Shown here: one piece after another, positions 53,306-63,110 of the stretch | Numbering within the stretch: the first letter of the stretch is position 1 | How the letters are laid out: every line of letters begins with the position of its first letter | Program-made: the position numbers and the translations under genes | Assembly (NCBI GenBank): GCA_902800025.1 | Contig: CADCDA010000001.1 | Coordinates: forward strand, 152,288-216,287 | From: an uncultured Erysipelotrichaceae bacterium | GTDB taxonomy: Bacteria; Bacillota_I; Bacilli_A; RFN20; CAG-826 | Direction: 5' to 3' | DNA: 64,000 nucleotides | Notes under the pieces: model-generated | What the model saw: the letters and a program-made list of their open reading frames with translations, nothing else | What the model was told of the DNA's origin: nothing | Databases searched by the model: none

Positions 53306-54021
53306 ACAATCTCTCTTTTAAACAACTTTTCAGCAAATGATAGATCATCATGATTATCTATTTCAAACCATCTGCCAATTAAAGGACACGCTTCGAATTT
53401 TACTTCGCAAAGGATATCATTTAAAGCAACTTCACTCCATTTTTTTAGTTCTTTTTTATTCTCGATATACTCTTTGCATTTATTAAAAAATGCCTTTGCA
53501 CCATCTTGACCAAACTTATAAACATCAATAGAAACACCATATGCATCTTCTTTAGATATCTGTTTTGATATTGCAACCAATCTATCGTTTTTCTTAATGA
53601 CTTTCATAGATTCTTCTAAATAATTACCGATATCAGTAACAATAGCGTTTTCCCCTGGATAAGCAAGCAATCCAGCAATTACAGAACAATCAAAAAAAAC
53701 ATCGGCATTCATCATCAAGAACCCATCTTCTGTACCAATTTGTTTGATTCCCAAATATGCAGAATACATATTATTCGTCAGAGCATAATCTGCAGATTCA
53801 ATAATATGTATACCTTTATATTTTTTTTCAACTTCTCTTTTCAAAACATCCGCTTTGTATCCAGAGATAATATAGATATCATTAACACCATTTTTTATTA
53901 GATTATCAATTTGCTTAAATAAAATAGGTTGGCCATTCACTGGTACCAAAGATTTTGGAACTTCATTTGTAATAGGCGCAAGTCTTGTGCCAAGGCCAGC
54001 AGCCAAAATTAATGCTTTCAT
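53299..54021 (-). CDS. Sugar/polyol-phosphate nucleotidyltransferase (Gtp2-like by context)
   Basis: A 240-residue nucleotidyltransferase with LILAAGLGTRLAPITNEVPKS (activating loop; Lys for phosphate), YIISGYKAD, LMMNADVFFD and RWFEIDNHDDL. It belongs to the broad phosphocholine/sugar-phosphate cytidylyl- or nucleotidyltransferase group. Placed between a glycerol-type dehydrogenase and a HAD enzyme, and near a CDP-glycerol-type transferase, it probably makes CDP-glycerol of some isomer. Confidence 0.82.
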   Translation of the reverse strand: MKALILAAGLGTRLAPITNEVPKSLVPVNGQPILFKQIDNLIKNGVNDIYIISGYKADVLKREVEKKYKGIHIIESADYALTNNMYSAYLGIKQIGTEDGFLMMNADVFFDCSVIAGLLAYPGENAIVTDIGNYLEESMKVIKKNDRLVAISKQISKEDAYGVSIDVYKFGQDGAKAFFNKCKEYIENKKELKKWSEVALNDILCEVKFEACPLIGRWFEIDNHDDLSFAEKLFKREIVC

Positions 54022-54022
54022 T

Positions 54023-55054
54023 TTATAATTCCTCCACCAATTCTTTGTATATCAATCTAAGTCGTTTTTCACTTAGATCTGCGTCATTCAAATATGTAAA
54101 TCTCCCAGCTCTCATCGATGTTGCTTTTTGCATACACAAAACAAACATATCTTCGCTTATGTTTAAATGAGATGGATTAATATCAACTTCGAATTTTTTT
54201 AGATAAGTTAAAACATCCAAATAATCTTCATTAATAATTTTTAAAACAGCAATGGTTCCAAGAGCAACCTGAATACCGTGAAGATTTTGATAACTATTAT
54301 AATAATCTAAAGCATGGGAAAATAAGTGCTCTGATCCACTAACTGGTCTCGAACTACCAGCGTAATCCATTGCCAAACCAGACAAAACCAAACTATTAGC
54401 CAATACTGAAATAAATGCCGAACAAATATGGTTAAACTTTGTTTTCATTAACGCATCTAACGAGTTCTGGCTCATCAAATATGCATAGCCATTCATTGTA
54501 TCTTGATTCTTTTCAACAGCATATTTCCAATCCTTTAAAGCCATGTAGTTCGAAATAGTATCGCCAATTCCGGCTTTAATTAAGTCGATAGGGGAATTCA
54601 TGATTAAGCTAGTATCAAGTAAGAGAACCGTTGGCATTTCGCAGCCCAAACTTTTTGGCTTGTTATCTTGGCGTTTTAAAACTGCTATTGGCGAGCATAT
54701 ACCATCGTTCGCCATAGTTGTTGGAATAGAAACAAACAATCTTTTTGATACATAGGCGGCATATTTACAAACATCCAAAACTTTGCCGCCACCAAGGCCA
54801 ACAATACAAGTCACATCAGTTGCGATACAACGTTCCGCTAAATTCATAGCATATGAAATGCTATTATTATCAACCATTTCAACTTTTAAAACACCAATTT
54901 GTTCTATTTGTTTTTTTACAATATCACCATACAAAGAATCAACGATTGGGTCTGATACATATAAAATCTTCCCGGAAATCATATTTCTTTTTAGTTCTTT
55001 CAACAAAAAATAAATAGCGTTTTTTTCAATGATAAGTGAATTAATCTTAGCCAT
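54023..55054 (-). CDS. Iron-ADH-fold glycerol(-1-phosphate) dehydrogenase-like enzyme (Gtp1-like by context)
   Basis: A 343-residue dehydrogenase of the glycerol-1-phosphate/glycerol dehydrogenase group. It has the NAD-binding GLGGGKVLDVCKY, FVSIPTTMANDGICSP, GIGDTISNYMA with a metal Asp, and SGSEHLFSHALDYY and HGIQVALG with metal His residues. It could reduce dihydroxyacetone phosphate to sn-glycerol-1-phosphate or dihydroxyacetone to glycerol. The downstream genes favour a role in nucleotide-activated glycerol. It starts a tight three-gene group. Confidence 0.85.
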   Translation of the reverse strand: MAKINSLIIEKNAIYFLLKELKRNMISGKILYVSDPIVDSLYGDIVKKQIEQIGVLKVEMVDNNSISYAMNLAERCIATDVTCIVGLGGGKVLDVCKYAAYVSKRLFVSIPTTMANDGICSPIAVLKRQDNKPKSLGCEMPTVLLLDTSLIMNSPIDLIKAGIGDTISNYMALKDWKYAVEKNQDTMNGYAYLMSQNSLDALMKTKFNHICSAFISVLANSLVLSGLAMDYAGSSRPVSGSEHLFSHALDYYNSYQNLHGIQVALGTIAVLKIINEDYLDVLTYLKKFEVDINPSHLNISEDMFVLCMQKATSMRAGRFTYLNDADLSEKRLRLIYKELVEEL

Positions 55055-55332
55055 TCGTTTTCCTCATAGATTACAATATTACAACTAAATTTAAATTAGT
55101 TTATTCATTTTTACAAAAAATAAACATAAACGTGCAAAACAATTATTGTTTTATTTGATTTACAACATAAATAGGTTTGAATCTATTTTTTCTCGCTTTT
55201 CTTTTTTATAATTACTAATGCATAAAAATTATTAACTACAGCAAACATTGCTTTGATAAAGTATGGCAACAATTAGAACAGTTTTATTTAGTAACATTTA
55301 TGTGGCTTTCAAATTATCAAATACAAAAAACA
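55055..55332 (-). other. 278-base AT-rich spacer, promoter likely
   Basis: No gene was found. A minus-strand TTGCAC about 18 bases before TAAAAA (near 55133 and 55110) is a weak promoter candidate for the glycerol genes. A palindrome AAACAATTATTGTTT lies near 55137-55151. Confidence 0.35.
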
Positions 55333-56562
55333 CTAAACATGTTTTCTAATCTTGGCCGTTAAAACAATTGTATCGCAGACATCTTTAATTGACCATTCTT
55401 TATTTCCGACAAGAAAGGACCTGACTCTTTTAAACCTTTCTAATTCAAGAGGGTTAAGATTTATAGAACGATTAATTTCTTTGAACAAGTTAGATGGTTC
55501 AATTATTGTATCACATACGTGATAAAGAGAAAAATCATTAACAAAGCCTCTATCGTTATTGTTGTAGAAATCAAAGTCAGGGCAATACTCAAGGGACATT
55601 TTATTCTTTGCTATTGCATCAGAAGAGGCAGACGAATAATCTGTAATCAACAAATCAATAAAGTCATATAGAACATTTATATCAAATTTTGCATCCAAAT
55701 TTATTACGCAATCTCCATCTTCAAGTCTTCCTAAATTTACATCGGCAGAATGCTTTTTTTGTATCCAAATATAGTGTTCGGATTTTAAAAAGGAATAAAA
55801 ACCTTGAATTTGTTCTGGAAGAATATAATTTGATGAATCGTTACGAAATGTTGGTAAAAAAAGAATTAATTTATAATTTTTTTTTAAATCTAACAATTTA
55901 TTGATAAGAGCCTTTTCGTTTTTAAAAAGCACCTGATTGGGACAATTTCTAGGATAATATGCTAATATTACTTTTTTTGGCATTATTGCATAATCTTGAA
56001 TAACAACCCTTTTGTTTTCTTCGCTTGTTGCTAAATGATAACATCTGCCCCACATCCCAGGTTGGCCATAGCGATTGACAAAAGAATAGTAAACACTGGC
56101 CCATATGGTTTTTGGATTTTTTAATTTTAGCCTTCCACAGGCCTTAATTCCAACGCCGTGCCATAGTTGTATTTTTGTGGCGCCAAAAGATAAATAAGTG
56201 TTAATATCGTGCTTATATCCAGAAAATGATGCATTGTTACAAACAATGTGAACAGCGCTTTTTAAATGATAAAATAATCCTTTAAACGAATTAATCTGCA
56301 CTACATCATAATTAAGGTTTTTCATGATGGAATAAGTTTCCTTGCTTCTCGTCATCCAAATCGCCCTTTTTATTTTGTATCTATCTTTATTTGCGAAAAC
56401 ATACTGGTATAAAAAGCGAGAATTATCTGAAAAATTCTCTCCAAACCACGACCCGAAAATCCAAATCTTTTTCGTTCTCCAAATAAATATATTTAAAATC
56501 GCAACTAAAAAATTAATTAAATTATTTATAAAAAAATTTAATATGCATTTGATTAATTTCAT
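55333..56562 (-). CDS. CDP-glycerol glycerophosphotransferase-family protein
   Basis: A 409-residue peripheral membrane transferase of the TagF/TagB type. It has an N-terminal hydrophobic region, IWIFGSWFGENFSDN, KIQLWHGVGIKACG, the LFLPTFRND motif, WIQKKHSAD and LLITDYSSASSDA. These enzymes transfer glycerol phosphate from CDP-glycerol. The ATG at 56562 is used, with GGAAGGA 5 bases upstream; the frame extends to a TTG at 56586. It is a natural acceptor for the nucleotide-activated glycerol made by the next three genes. Confidence 0.9.
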   Translation of the reverse strand: MKLIKCILNFFINNLINFLVAILNIFIWRTKKIWIFGSWFGENFSDNSRFLYQYVFANKDRYKIKRAIWMTRSKETYSIMKNLNYDVVQINSFKGLFYHLKSAVHIVCNNASFSGYKHDINTYLSFGATKIQLWHGVGIKACGRLKLKNPKTIWASVYYSFVNRYGQPGMWGRCYHLATSEENKRVVIQDYAIMPKKVILAYYPRNCPNQVLFKNEKALINKLLDLKKNYKLILFLPTFRNDSSNYILPEQIQGFYSFLKSEHYIWIQKKHSADVNLGRLEDGDCVINLDAKFDINVLYDFIDLLITDYSSASSDAIAKNKMSLEYCPDFDFYNNNDRGFVNDFSLYHVCDTIIEPSNLFKEINRSINLNPLELERFKRVRSFLVGNKEWSIKDVCDTIVLTAKIRKHV

Positions 56563-56593
56563 AATAATCCTTCCAAGAGATTTCAAAAGTGTT

Positions 56594-57757
56594 TTAGGCC
56601 CCTATGATATCAAGTATTTTTGCGACAATAGATCCCCAATTATAATTGTTCAATATATTGTTCTTTGCATTCATTTTTACGATTGATGTATACTTATCAT
56701 CCTCAAAATACTTAAACACAGAATTTGCCCAAACATCTGGATCAAATTCCTTAATTATCTGACCATATTCATTGTTTTTAATCAAACTAGTTGCTCCACC
56801 ATTAAAACTCGAAACAACAGGTGCGCCAAAATACATTGCCTCCAGCAAAACCATTCCAAATATTTCAAAAATAGATGGTAATAAAAATGCACTTGCTTTT
56901 GAGTAGAGAAACTGAAGTTGACTATTATCAATAGACTCAATGTGGATAATATTATTAATCAAAAGTTTGGAATGTTTTCTTAACATATGTTTTAGGTAAG
57001 CATCATTTGTTTTATGTAATATCCTATTAACAATTGATTGCTCGCACTTTCCAACGACAACCAATTTAGTATCGGGGTATTTAACAAGAACCTTCTCAAA
57101 AACATCTAATAAAAAGTCAGTATTCTTGTTCTTATCAATTCTTCCAACATATAATAAATACCTCGCATTAGCTAAGATGTTCATAATTTCTTTCGTTTCT
57201 TTGTACATTGAGACATTTTTATAACCTTCGAATTCAAGGCCAACACCGATATCAAAAACGTTCGAATACCCTTTTTTCTCTAAAAATTCTTTAGCTAGCG
57301 AAGACTTGACAAATTTATATTTAATTCTGTTATTGATCTTTTTTGTAAAAATCAAATCAAATAAAGTCGATGAAATTTTTGTATGAAAAAGATTCCAATA
57401 AGGACCACTGTACATAATAGTATTAGGAAATTTTTTTGATAAAAGGTAGGTCATTATTTGATAATATTCCTGCGAAATAATCAAATCGTATTGATTCAAA
57501 AAATTCTTATTTAATACTTTCTTGCTTATTCCCCATCTGAATAGTTTAAAACGCGGAGTTTCAATTACCGTGCACTTGTGGCCATTTTTTTCATAGGCAG
57601 TCCAAGTGCTACAATTTTTTTTCTTAAAAGTGACAAAGTCAAAATCAATACCTATATCACAAAATGCTTTTCCCATTCCAATTTGTTGGACATTATATTT
57701 TCCAAATCTATAATCATATGGAGGGGTCCTAACAAATAGCACTCGTTTAATTTGCAT
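56594..57757 (-). CDS. Glycosyltransferase family 4
   Basis: A 387-residue GT-B fold enzyme. The C-terminal donor half shows YLLYVGRIDKNKNTDFLLDV, an EIFGMVLLEAMYFGAPVV block with the two family Glu residues, and a KNNEYGQIIKEF loop. The sugar donor and acceptor cannot be told. It lies between wzx and the glycerophosphotransferase, so it acts on the repeat unit. Confidence 0.92.
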   Translation of the reverse strand: MQIKRVLFVRTPPYDYRFGKYNVQQIGMGKAFCDIGIDFDFVTFKKKNCSTWTAYEKNGHKCTVIETPRFKLFRWGISKKVLNKNFLNQYDLIISQEYYQIMTYLLSKKFPNTIMYSGPYWNLFHTKISSTLFDLIFTKKINNRIKYKFVKSSLAKEFLEKKGYSNVFDIGVGLEFEGYKNVSMYKETKEIMNILANARYLLYVGRIDKNKNTDFLLDVFEKVLVKYPDTKLVVVGKCEQSIVNRILHKTNDAYLKHMLRKHSKLLINNIIHIESIDNSQLQFLYSKASAFLLPSIFEIFGMVLLEAMYFGAPVVSSFNGGATSLIKNNEYGQIIKEFDPDVWANSVFKYFEDDKYTSIVKMNAKNNILNNYNWGSIVAKILDIIGA

Positions 57758-57931
57758 GTAAATAATCTCCTATCAAGAAAGAAAGGGTTGGTGTTTGGCT
57801 GATAGACAGCTTATCAATTTGGTACCTTCAAGATTGATATAATATTTGATTTCAATAGGCAGAGCCATTGCTTACTTCGAAATATGATATAGGTCGGTCA
57901 CTTTAAAAAATTACTTTTTAATAATTTTCGT

Positions 57932-59365
57932 TTAATATACAATTCCCTTAATTTGTTTACCTCTTTTTTTCTTTGCATAGAATAAAAACGGAAACGCGAA
58001 AATAATATAAGAAATTGACCCAATCAATATTTGAATTAAAAAGAGTCCCAAACCATCAAATTTTAAAAAGCTAGAAACAAGAACAACCGTTAAATACATT
58101 AAAAAACCAAATAATATAAATGGAAGACCAAGTAAGTAACTTTTAACGTTTTTATACTCTTTGAAAACGAAAACAAATTGATAAATAGCTACGACTGCGT
58201 TTGCAACAACGGTTCCAATCGCCGCGCCAATTCCATCTAAAGCAGGAATAAGAATGGCATTGATAATTAGATTAACACATGCCCCACAGATAACGGAGCC
58301 AATATAGATTTTGTCTTTGTTTTTTGGTATTAAATACTGTGTTCTTAAAACACTAGCTAATGAAGCAAAAGCAAAAGATATGCATAATATTTTTAAGATA
58401 TTAGATGAATAGAAAAAATCTTGCCCATAATATAATGGAATAAAGACGTCAGAGACGGCTAAAACCCCAAAGGCCATAGGGAAGCAAATAAACTCCACAA
58501 AAAAAACCGAATTTCTAAATAAAATATCAAATTTTCTTTCTTCGTTAGATGACAACACACTTGTCATGCGTGGGAGCATAGATATGCCCAAAGCTGTAGT
58601 AATTGTACCAGGAACACTTATGATTTGCTCTGCATTTTCGTAATAACCAACTTGATTGTTTGAAGATAGAAAACCCAACATGATTTTATCCATTATTCTG
58701 TAAAGAGAAACAGCTAAAACAGGTACAAAAAGAATTATAAGTCCTTTTAAGTGTTTCCAAAACTGGCTTGTATCAGGTTTAACTAATTTTTCTGTTTTAA
58801 GAAAAGAAAACCACATTATTATTTGAGTTAATAATGCTGCTAATGAAATAATCAAACAATAAATCCAAACATCTTCTTTTTTGCTTATTAATAAAAAAAC
58901 AAAGAAAATTAAAAATATTTTAACAATACAATTTCTTATTGTTGTGACAGCAAATCTTTCGGTGCCAAAAAAGAACCAGTTTATATCTAATAATCCCGAT
59001 ATAACATATGGAACAAAGCACAATGCAACAACAAATTTCGATCCAGTCAAACTAAATAAATAAAGTGCATAAATCAACACAACAAATAGTGATACCATGA
59101 GCTGGGTGTAATAAACATTTGAAAACGTCTGGTGTCTTTCTTCTCTTGTTTGGCACTTTGCTATTTCCCTTACTCCGTAATTATTTATGCCAAGCAAGCA
59201 AAAATAAACAAAATATGTCGCAATAGAATAGTTAAACGAATAAAGGCCAACGCCCTCAGGCCCAAATACCCTTGAAATATAAGGCGCCGTAACAAGAGGA
59301 GTTATCAAAATAAATAACTGATAAAGCAAATTATACGCAAAATTTTTTTTGCTATTTCCTTTCAT
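57932..59365 (-). CDS. Wzx-type oligosaccharide flippase
   Basis: A 477-residue MATE/PST-superfamily membrane protein with about 12-14 spans. The N-terminus NLLYQLFILITPLVTAPYI and the RVFGPEGVGLYSFNYS segment are typical of polysaccharide exporters (PF01943). It would flip lipid-linked repeat units across the membrane. It overlaps wzy by 14 bases. The 174-base gap after it contains only a 31-codon frame with no ribosome site. Confidence 0.93.
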   Translation of the reverse strand: MKGNSKKNFAYNLLYQLFILITPLVTAPYISRVFGPEGVGLYSFNYSIATYFVYFCLLGINNYGVREIAKCQTREERHQTFSNVYYTQLMVSLFVVLIYALYLFSLTGSKFVVALCFVPYVISGLLDINWFFFGTERFAVTTIRNCIVKIFLIFFVFLLISKKEDVWIYCLIISLAALLTQIIMWFSFLKTEKLVKPDTSQFWKHLKGLIILFVPVLAVSLYRIMDKIMLGFLSSNNQVGYYENAEQIISVPGTITTALGISMLPRMTSVLSSNEERKFDILFRNSVFFVEFICFPMAFGVLAVSDVFIPLYYGQDFFYSSNILKILCISFAFASLASVLRTQYLIPKNKDKIYIGSVICGACVNLIINAILIPALDGIGAAIGTVVANAVVAIYQFVFVFKEYKNVKSYLLGLPFILFGFLMYLTVVLVSSFLKFDGLGLFLIQILIGSISYIIFAFPFLFYAKKKRGKQIKGIVY

Positions 59366-60581
59366 TTAAGAAAGTACCTCTCTTTGAAACAATAACGATT
59401 CCCATGGCAATGCAGCACCAAAAAAATGTCTCGTACCAAAACGAATTTGAAACAAGTAGCCTTCCAAAGGAAAAAGACCAAAACATAATGAATATCAGTT
59501 TTGCCTCTAAAGAAACGTTTTTTTTGAAAAATACACGCAAAGATAGCAAGGCAATTAACACTAACATAAGGATTCCGGGAACTTTGCCAAACGTTATGAT
59601 CATCTCATAAAAAATATTGTGGCTATATTTTCCAACACCCAAAAATCCTTGGTCTGCCAAAAGACCATACCCAAAGAAAGGGGCATTTGATAAATAAGGG
59701 CTTAAATCTTGTAAAATAATTTGCCTGCCCGAATCTGTTGCGGTTGAAAAATAATCACTGTTAATCACATAAAGAATAGATCGAGGAAGGAAAGATAAAT
59801 CAAGAAGCGGAATAACAAATTTATATATCGCCACAGTAAATAAAACGATAATAGAAATAATAATAATTATCGATATTTTTTTATCACTAGTTGCCTTTTT
59901 CAAATAAACAAATAAAAAATATAAAATCAAAAAAATAGCAACACACAAAATAGGTCCTCTAGACCCAAAAAAAAGCACAAACAAAAAACAAATTATTGAA
60001 ATAAGCAAATATGTTTTTTTCTTATTTAAAAAATAAAAAACTAGGAAACAAAGCAATGGAAACAAAAGAGTATATCCAAAATTCATATCATAACCATTAT
60101 TAACAAACTCATTTCCTCTGATGGTAACAAAGAAGAATCTAAAAATGCATATTAATAAATTAATATATGCTGCAATAAGCATACCTTTTTTTAGATTATT
60201 TATGCAGTATCTTATTCCAAAAAAAAGTAATCCGAATATAGAAGATGTAAAGGTTAATATTCTGGCGCTAACACCATTTGTTTCGCTATTATAAACTTCA
60301 CGAAAATCTACTAGGCCTTTAAAACAACAAATTACATATACAAAGGCAATTAAAAACAAAAGAAAGCACAATAAATTTATTTTAATTGTTCCATTGATAA
60401 CTCCAAAGACTAGAGGAATATATAAAATAATAGCGATTGTAATATTAAGAACAAAAGAAGGGATATTGTAATTTGACAAAAAAGAGAGCAAAGAAGGCAA
60501 CGACAAAAATGCAACAATCAAATAAGATTGTAGCTCTAACGATTTAGTGCGCGAACCAGTAAGCCTCAAAGAATACACCAT
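59352..60581 (-). CDS. Wzy-type polysaccharide polymerase
   Basis: A 409-residue membrane protein with about ten to eleven spans and a large extracellular loop (about residues 270-325, containing RQIILQDLSPYLSNAPFFGYG), the layout of O-antigen/capsule polymerases. Sequence identity in this group is always low, so the call rests on topology and position next to wzx. It starts 6 bases after the glycosyltransferase. Confidence 0.82.
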   Translation of the reverse strand: MVYSLRLTGSRTKSLELQSYLIVAFLSLPSLLSFLSNYNIPSFVLNITIAIILYIPLVFGVINGTIKINLLCFLLFLIAFVYVICCFKGLVDFREVYNSETNGVSARILTFTSSIFGLLFFGIRYCINNLKKGMLIAAYINLLICIFRFFFVTIRGNEFVNNGYDMNFGYTLLFPLLCFLVFYFLNKKKTYLLISIICFLFVLFFGSRGPILCVAIFLILYFLFVYLKKATSDKKISIIIIISIIVLFTVAIYKFVIPLLDLSFLPRSILYVINSDYFSTATDSGRQIILQDLSPYLSNAPFFGYGLLADQGFLGVGKYSHNIFYEMIITFGKVPGILMLVLIALLSLRVFFKKNVSLEAKLIFIMFWSFSFGRLLVSNSFWYETFFWCCIAMGIVIVSKRGTFLNERK

Positions 60582-60586
60582 TTCTA

Positions 60587-61771
60587 TTATTTTTTTATAA
60601 CCTCACTAAATATATTTTCATATTTACGAGCAATATCTTGCCAAGAATAAAGAAGCCTCATTCTGGTTTTTGCATTTTGCTTAAATCTATCAACATCAAC
60701 TGTATTTAAACTCTCAGCAAAAGAAATAACAGAAGACAAAGACTTTTCGTTCGAATCATCAAAATACAAGGCACAATCGTCACATACTTCTCTCGCAAAA
60801 ACACAATCTCTAGCAATAACAAAACCAGTAGTTGACATTGCTTCAAGCAATCCTGGGTTCGTCCCGCCTACAGTATGTCCGTTAAAATACGCAAAAGCAT
60901 CATGCCTAATATAAGCCAAAATGCTTTTATCATAAGTTGTACCAACGAATTTAATTCTGTTATCTTTATCGAATCTAAGTTTCTTCTTTAATTTGTTATA
61001 ATATTTAAACTCCTTATCTATGTTCGAGATAATAATGAAATCCTTAGAAGTATCAGATATCAAATACTGTTTTAATATTAGCTCCCAACTATTTTCTGGC
61101 ATAAATCGATTAATAATTAGGTAATAATTATTCTCTTTAATCGAAAATTTTTCGTAAAACTCTTTTACAGCATCTGGCTTTTTTTCTTGGAGCTTCACTT
61201 CTGGATAAGCACCATATGCAACAAAAAGTCTTGGATGCTTTTTTGAATTATGGAGCATTTTATTATAAACATCTTTCATAGCCTCACAATCACAAACAAT
61301 ATAATCAGAAGCTATTGCTGTAAAGAGACAGGAAACATACTGATAGAAGCTTCCAATAAGCCCCCATTTTGGTCTTTTCCATTCTAGGCCAGCAGGATTT
61401 TCTAATACAGTAATATTTCTTTTGCGAAGAGAATGCCGCATAATCCATTGTATTGGCCCAATTCTTGCTCCCAAATAAAGAATTATTGGGTTGTCAATTT
61501 TACCACAATCAACAATCTTCTTCACACATTTAAAGGCTTTTATATCTGCAAATATCATCTGGAAGCCGCCTTTTGCTTTTGTAAAAATTCTTATACACTC
61601 AATGCCATCAAGTTCAAAAGTTGTCTCGTCTTGCTTTTTATCTATTACTTCAAAAATATGGTATTTTATATTTTTGTTTATTTGGTTATCAATCAATCCA
61701 TGAACCAACGTTTCCCAACCACCATATTTTTTGGTATATCCTCTTGCACCAATAATAAAAACATTAATCAT
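60587..61771 (-). CDS. DUF1972/GT4 glycosyltransferase, probable rhamnosyltransferase
   Basis: A 394-residue enzyme with the DUF1972 N-terminus GARGYTKKYGGWETLVHGL and a donor half with GGTNPGLLEAMSTTGFVIA. In streptococcal capsule loci such proteins (WchF-type) add rhamnose to the first sugar. The full rml pathway in this window makes rhamnose transfer likely. It begins 3 bases after the nucleotide-sugar dehydrogenase. Confidence 0.88.
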   Translation of the reverse strand: MINVFIIGARGYTKKYGGWETLVHGLIDNQINKNIKYHIFEVIDKKQDETTFELDGIECIRIFTKAKGGFQMIFADIKAFKCVKKIVDCGKIDNPIILYLGARIGPIQWIMRHSLRKRNITVLENPAGLEWKRPKWGLIGSFYQYVSCLFTAIASDYIVCDCEAMKDVYNKMLHNSKKHPRLFVAYGAYPEVKLQEKKPDAVKEFYEKFSIKENNYYLIINRFMPENSWELILKQYLISDTSKDFIIISNIDKEFKYYNKLKKKLRFDKDNRIKFVGTTYDKSILAYIRHDAFAYFNGHTVGGTNPGLLEAMSTTGFVIARDCVFAREVCDDCALYFDDSNEKSLSSVISFAESLNTVDVDRFKQNAKTRMRLLYSWQDIARKYENIFSEVIKK

Positions 61772-61774
61772 GCT

Positions 61775-63091
61775 TTATAATCTCCACCATATCATTCCAG
61801 ATGTTTGTAATTCTTTAATGTTATACAACCCTTTAACATCAATTAGAACTCTCTCAGTGTCTTGCCTATATAGTTTTTTTAGATCATCGATGGAGAGAGA
61901 CTTGAATTCATTATGCGCGACAGCAACAATAATGCAGTCCACATCACAAACATCTTCTAATTTAGTCAGAGTAACTCCATATTCATTCATCGCATCTCTT
62001 TCACTTGCCCATGGATCAACAACTATTGGTTTAATGTCAAATTCATTTAATCTTTTAATAATGTCATCAACTTTTGAATTTCTTGTATCTGGACAATTCT
62101 CTTTAAAAGTTAAGCCTAAAATAGCCACCTTTGAATTTTTAGGTGCCTTCCCAGCCAAAATCATTTTCTTAATCGTTGCATCAGCAACATATTTTCCCAT
62201 GTTGTCGTTGACAATTCGGCCATTAAGGATGATTTGAGAATGATAGCCAAGTTTTTCTGCCTGATATGTAAAATAATATGGATCTACACCAATACAATGT
62301 CCACCAACCAAACCAGGCCTAAAGCCAAGGGCATTCCACTTTGTATTCATACCATCAACAACTTCATTGGTATCAATATTCATTTTGTCAAACACCATAG
62401 CTAATTCATTCATAAACGCAATGTTAATATCTCTTTGAGAATTCTCAACAACTTTAATCGCTTCTGCCGTTCTAATGTTTGATACAGGATGAGTGCCAAC
62501 TTCAATAACAATGTTATAAACATCTTTAATTTCTTTTAAAGTCTCTTCATCCATCCCAGAAACAATCTTGTGAATATTCTGAAGTCTATGAATTTTATCG
62601 CCTGGGTTTATTCTCTCTGGAGAGTAGCCTACTTTAAAATCCACGCCGCATTTTAATCCAGATTCTTTTTCAAGAATTGGAACACAAATATCTTCGGTAC
62701 ATCCTGGATAGACTGTTGACTCATAAACAACAATAGAACCTTTTGTTAGATTACGTCCAAGTATTTTAGACGCACCTATTACAGGATTCAAATCCGGCGT
62801 ATGATCCGTGTTAACCGGAGTAGGAACGGCTACTATATGGAACTTTGCGCGTTGTAATTCTTTTTCATCAGAAGTAAACATAACAGTTGATTCTTTAATA
62901 GCTTTGTCACCAACCTCCTTGGTTGGATCAACACCTTTTTTATATAGCTCGATTTTACTCTTGTTAAGATCAAACCCTATTACAGCAAGCCCTTTTTTTG
63001 CAAATTCCACAGCAATAGGCATACCGACATATCCTAAGCCGACAAGAGAAAGATTTTCTTCTTTCTTTAATAATTTTTCATAAATTGACAT
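61775..63091 (-). CDS. Nucleotide-sugar 6-dehydrogenase (UDP-HexNAc type)
   Basis: A 438-residue UDP-sugar dehydrogenase. It has NAD motif VGLGYVGMP (17-25), AVPTPVN, ESTVYPG, GYSPERINPGD and the catalytic Cys266 in GGHCIGVDPYY. The YSPERINPGD form resembles TviB/WbpO UDP-N-acetylgalactosamine or -glucosamine dehydrogenases more than UDP-glucose dehydrogenase. It supplies a uronic acid donor for the polymer. AGGAGG precedes the ATG. Confidence 0.9.
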   Translation of the reverse strand: MSIYEKLLKKEENLSLVGLGYVGMPIAVEFAKKGLAVIGFDLNKSKIELYKKGVDPTKEVGDKAIKESTVMFTSDEKELQRAKFHIVAVPTPVNTDHTPDLNPVIGASKILGRNLTKGSIVVYESTVYPGCTEDICVPILEKESGLKCGVDFKVGYSPERINPGDKIHRLQNIHKIVSGMDEETLKEIKDVYNIVIEVGTHPVSNIRTAEAIKVVENSQRDINIAFMNELAMVFDKMNIDTNEVVDGMNTKWNALGFRPGLVGGHCIGVDPYYFTYQAEKLGYHSQIILNGRIVNDNMGKYVADATIKKMILAGKAPKNSKVAILGLTFKENCPDTRNSKVDDIIKRLNEFDIKPIVVDPWASERDAMNEYGVTLTKLEDVCDVDCIIVAVAHNEFKSLSIDDLKKLYRQDTERVLIDVKGLYNIKELQTSGMIWWRL

Positions 63092-63110
63092 AAGTAAAAA
63101 CCTCCTTTTT

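Noticed and set aside
57772-57867. Minus-strand frame of 31 codons between wzx and the GT4 gene
   Set aside because: No ribosome site, no recognisable sequence and too short to support.
61731-62237. Plus-strand frame of 168 codons opposite the nucleotide-sugar dehydrogenase
   Set aside because: The minus-strand gene has all its catalytic motifs; this frame is its shadow.
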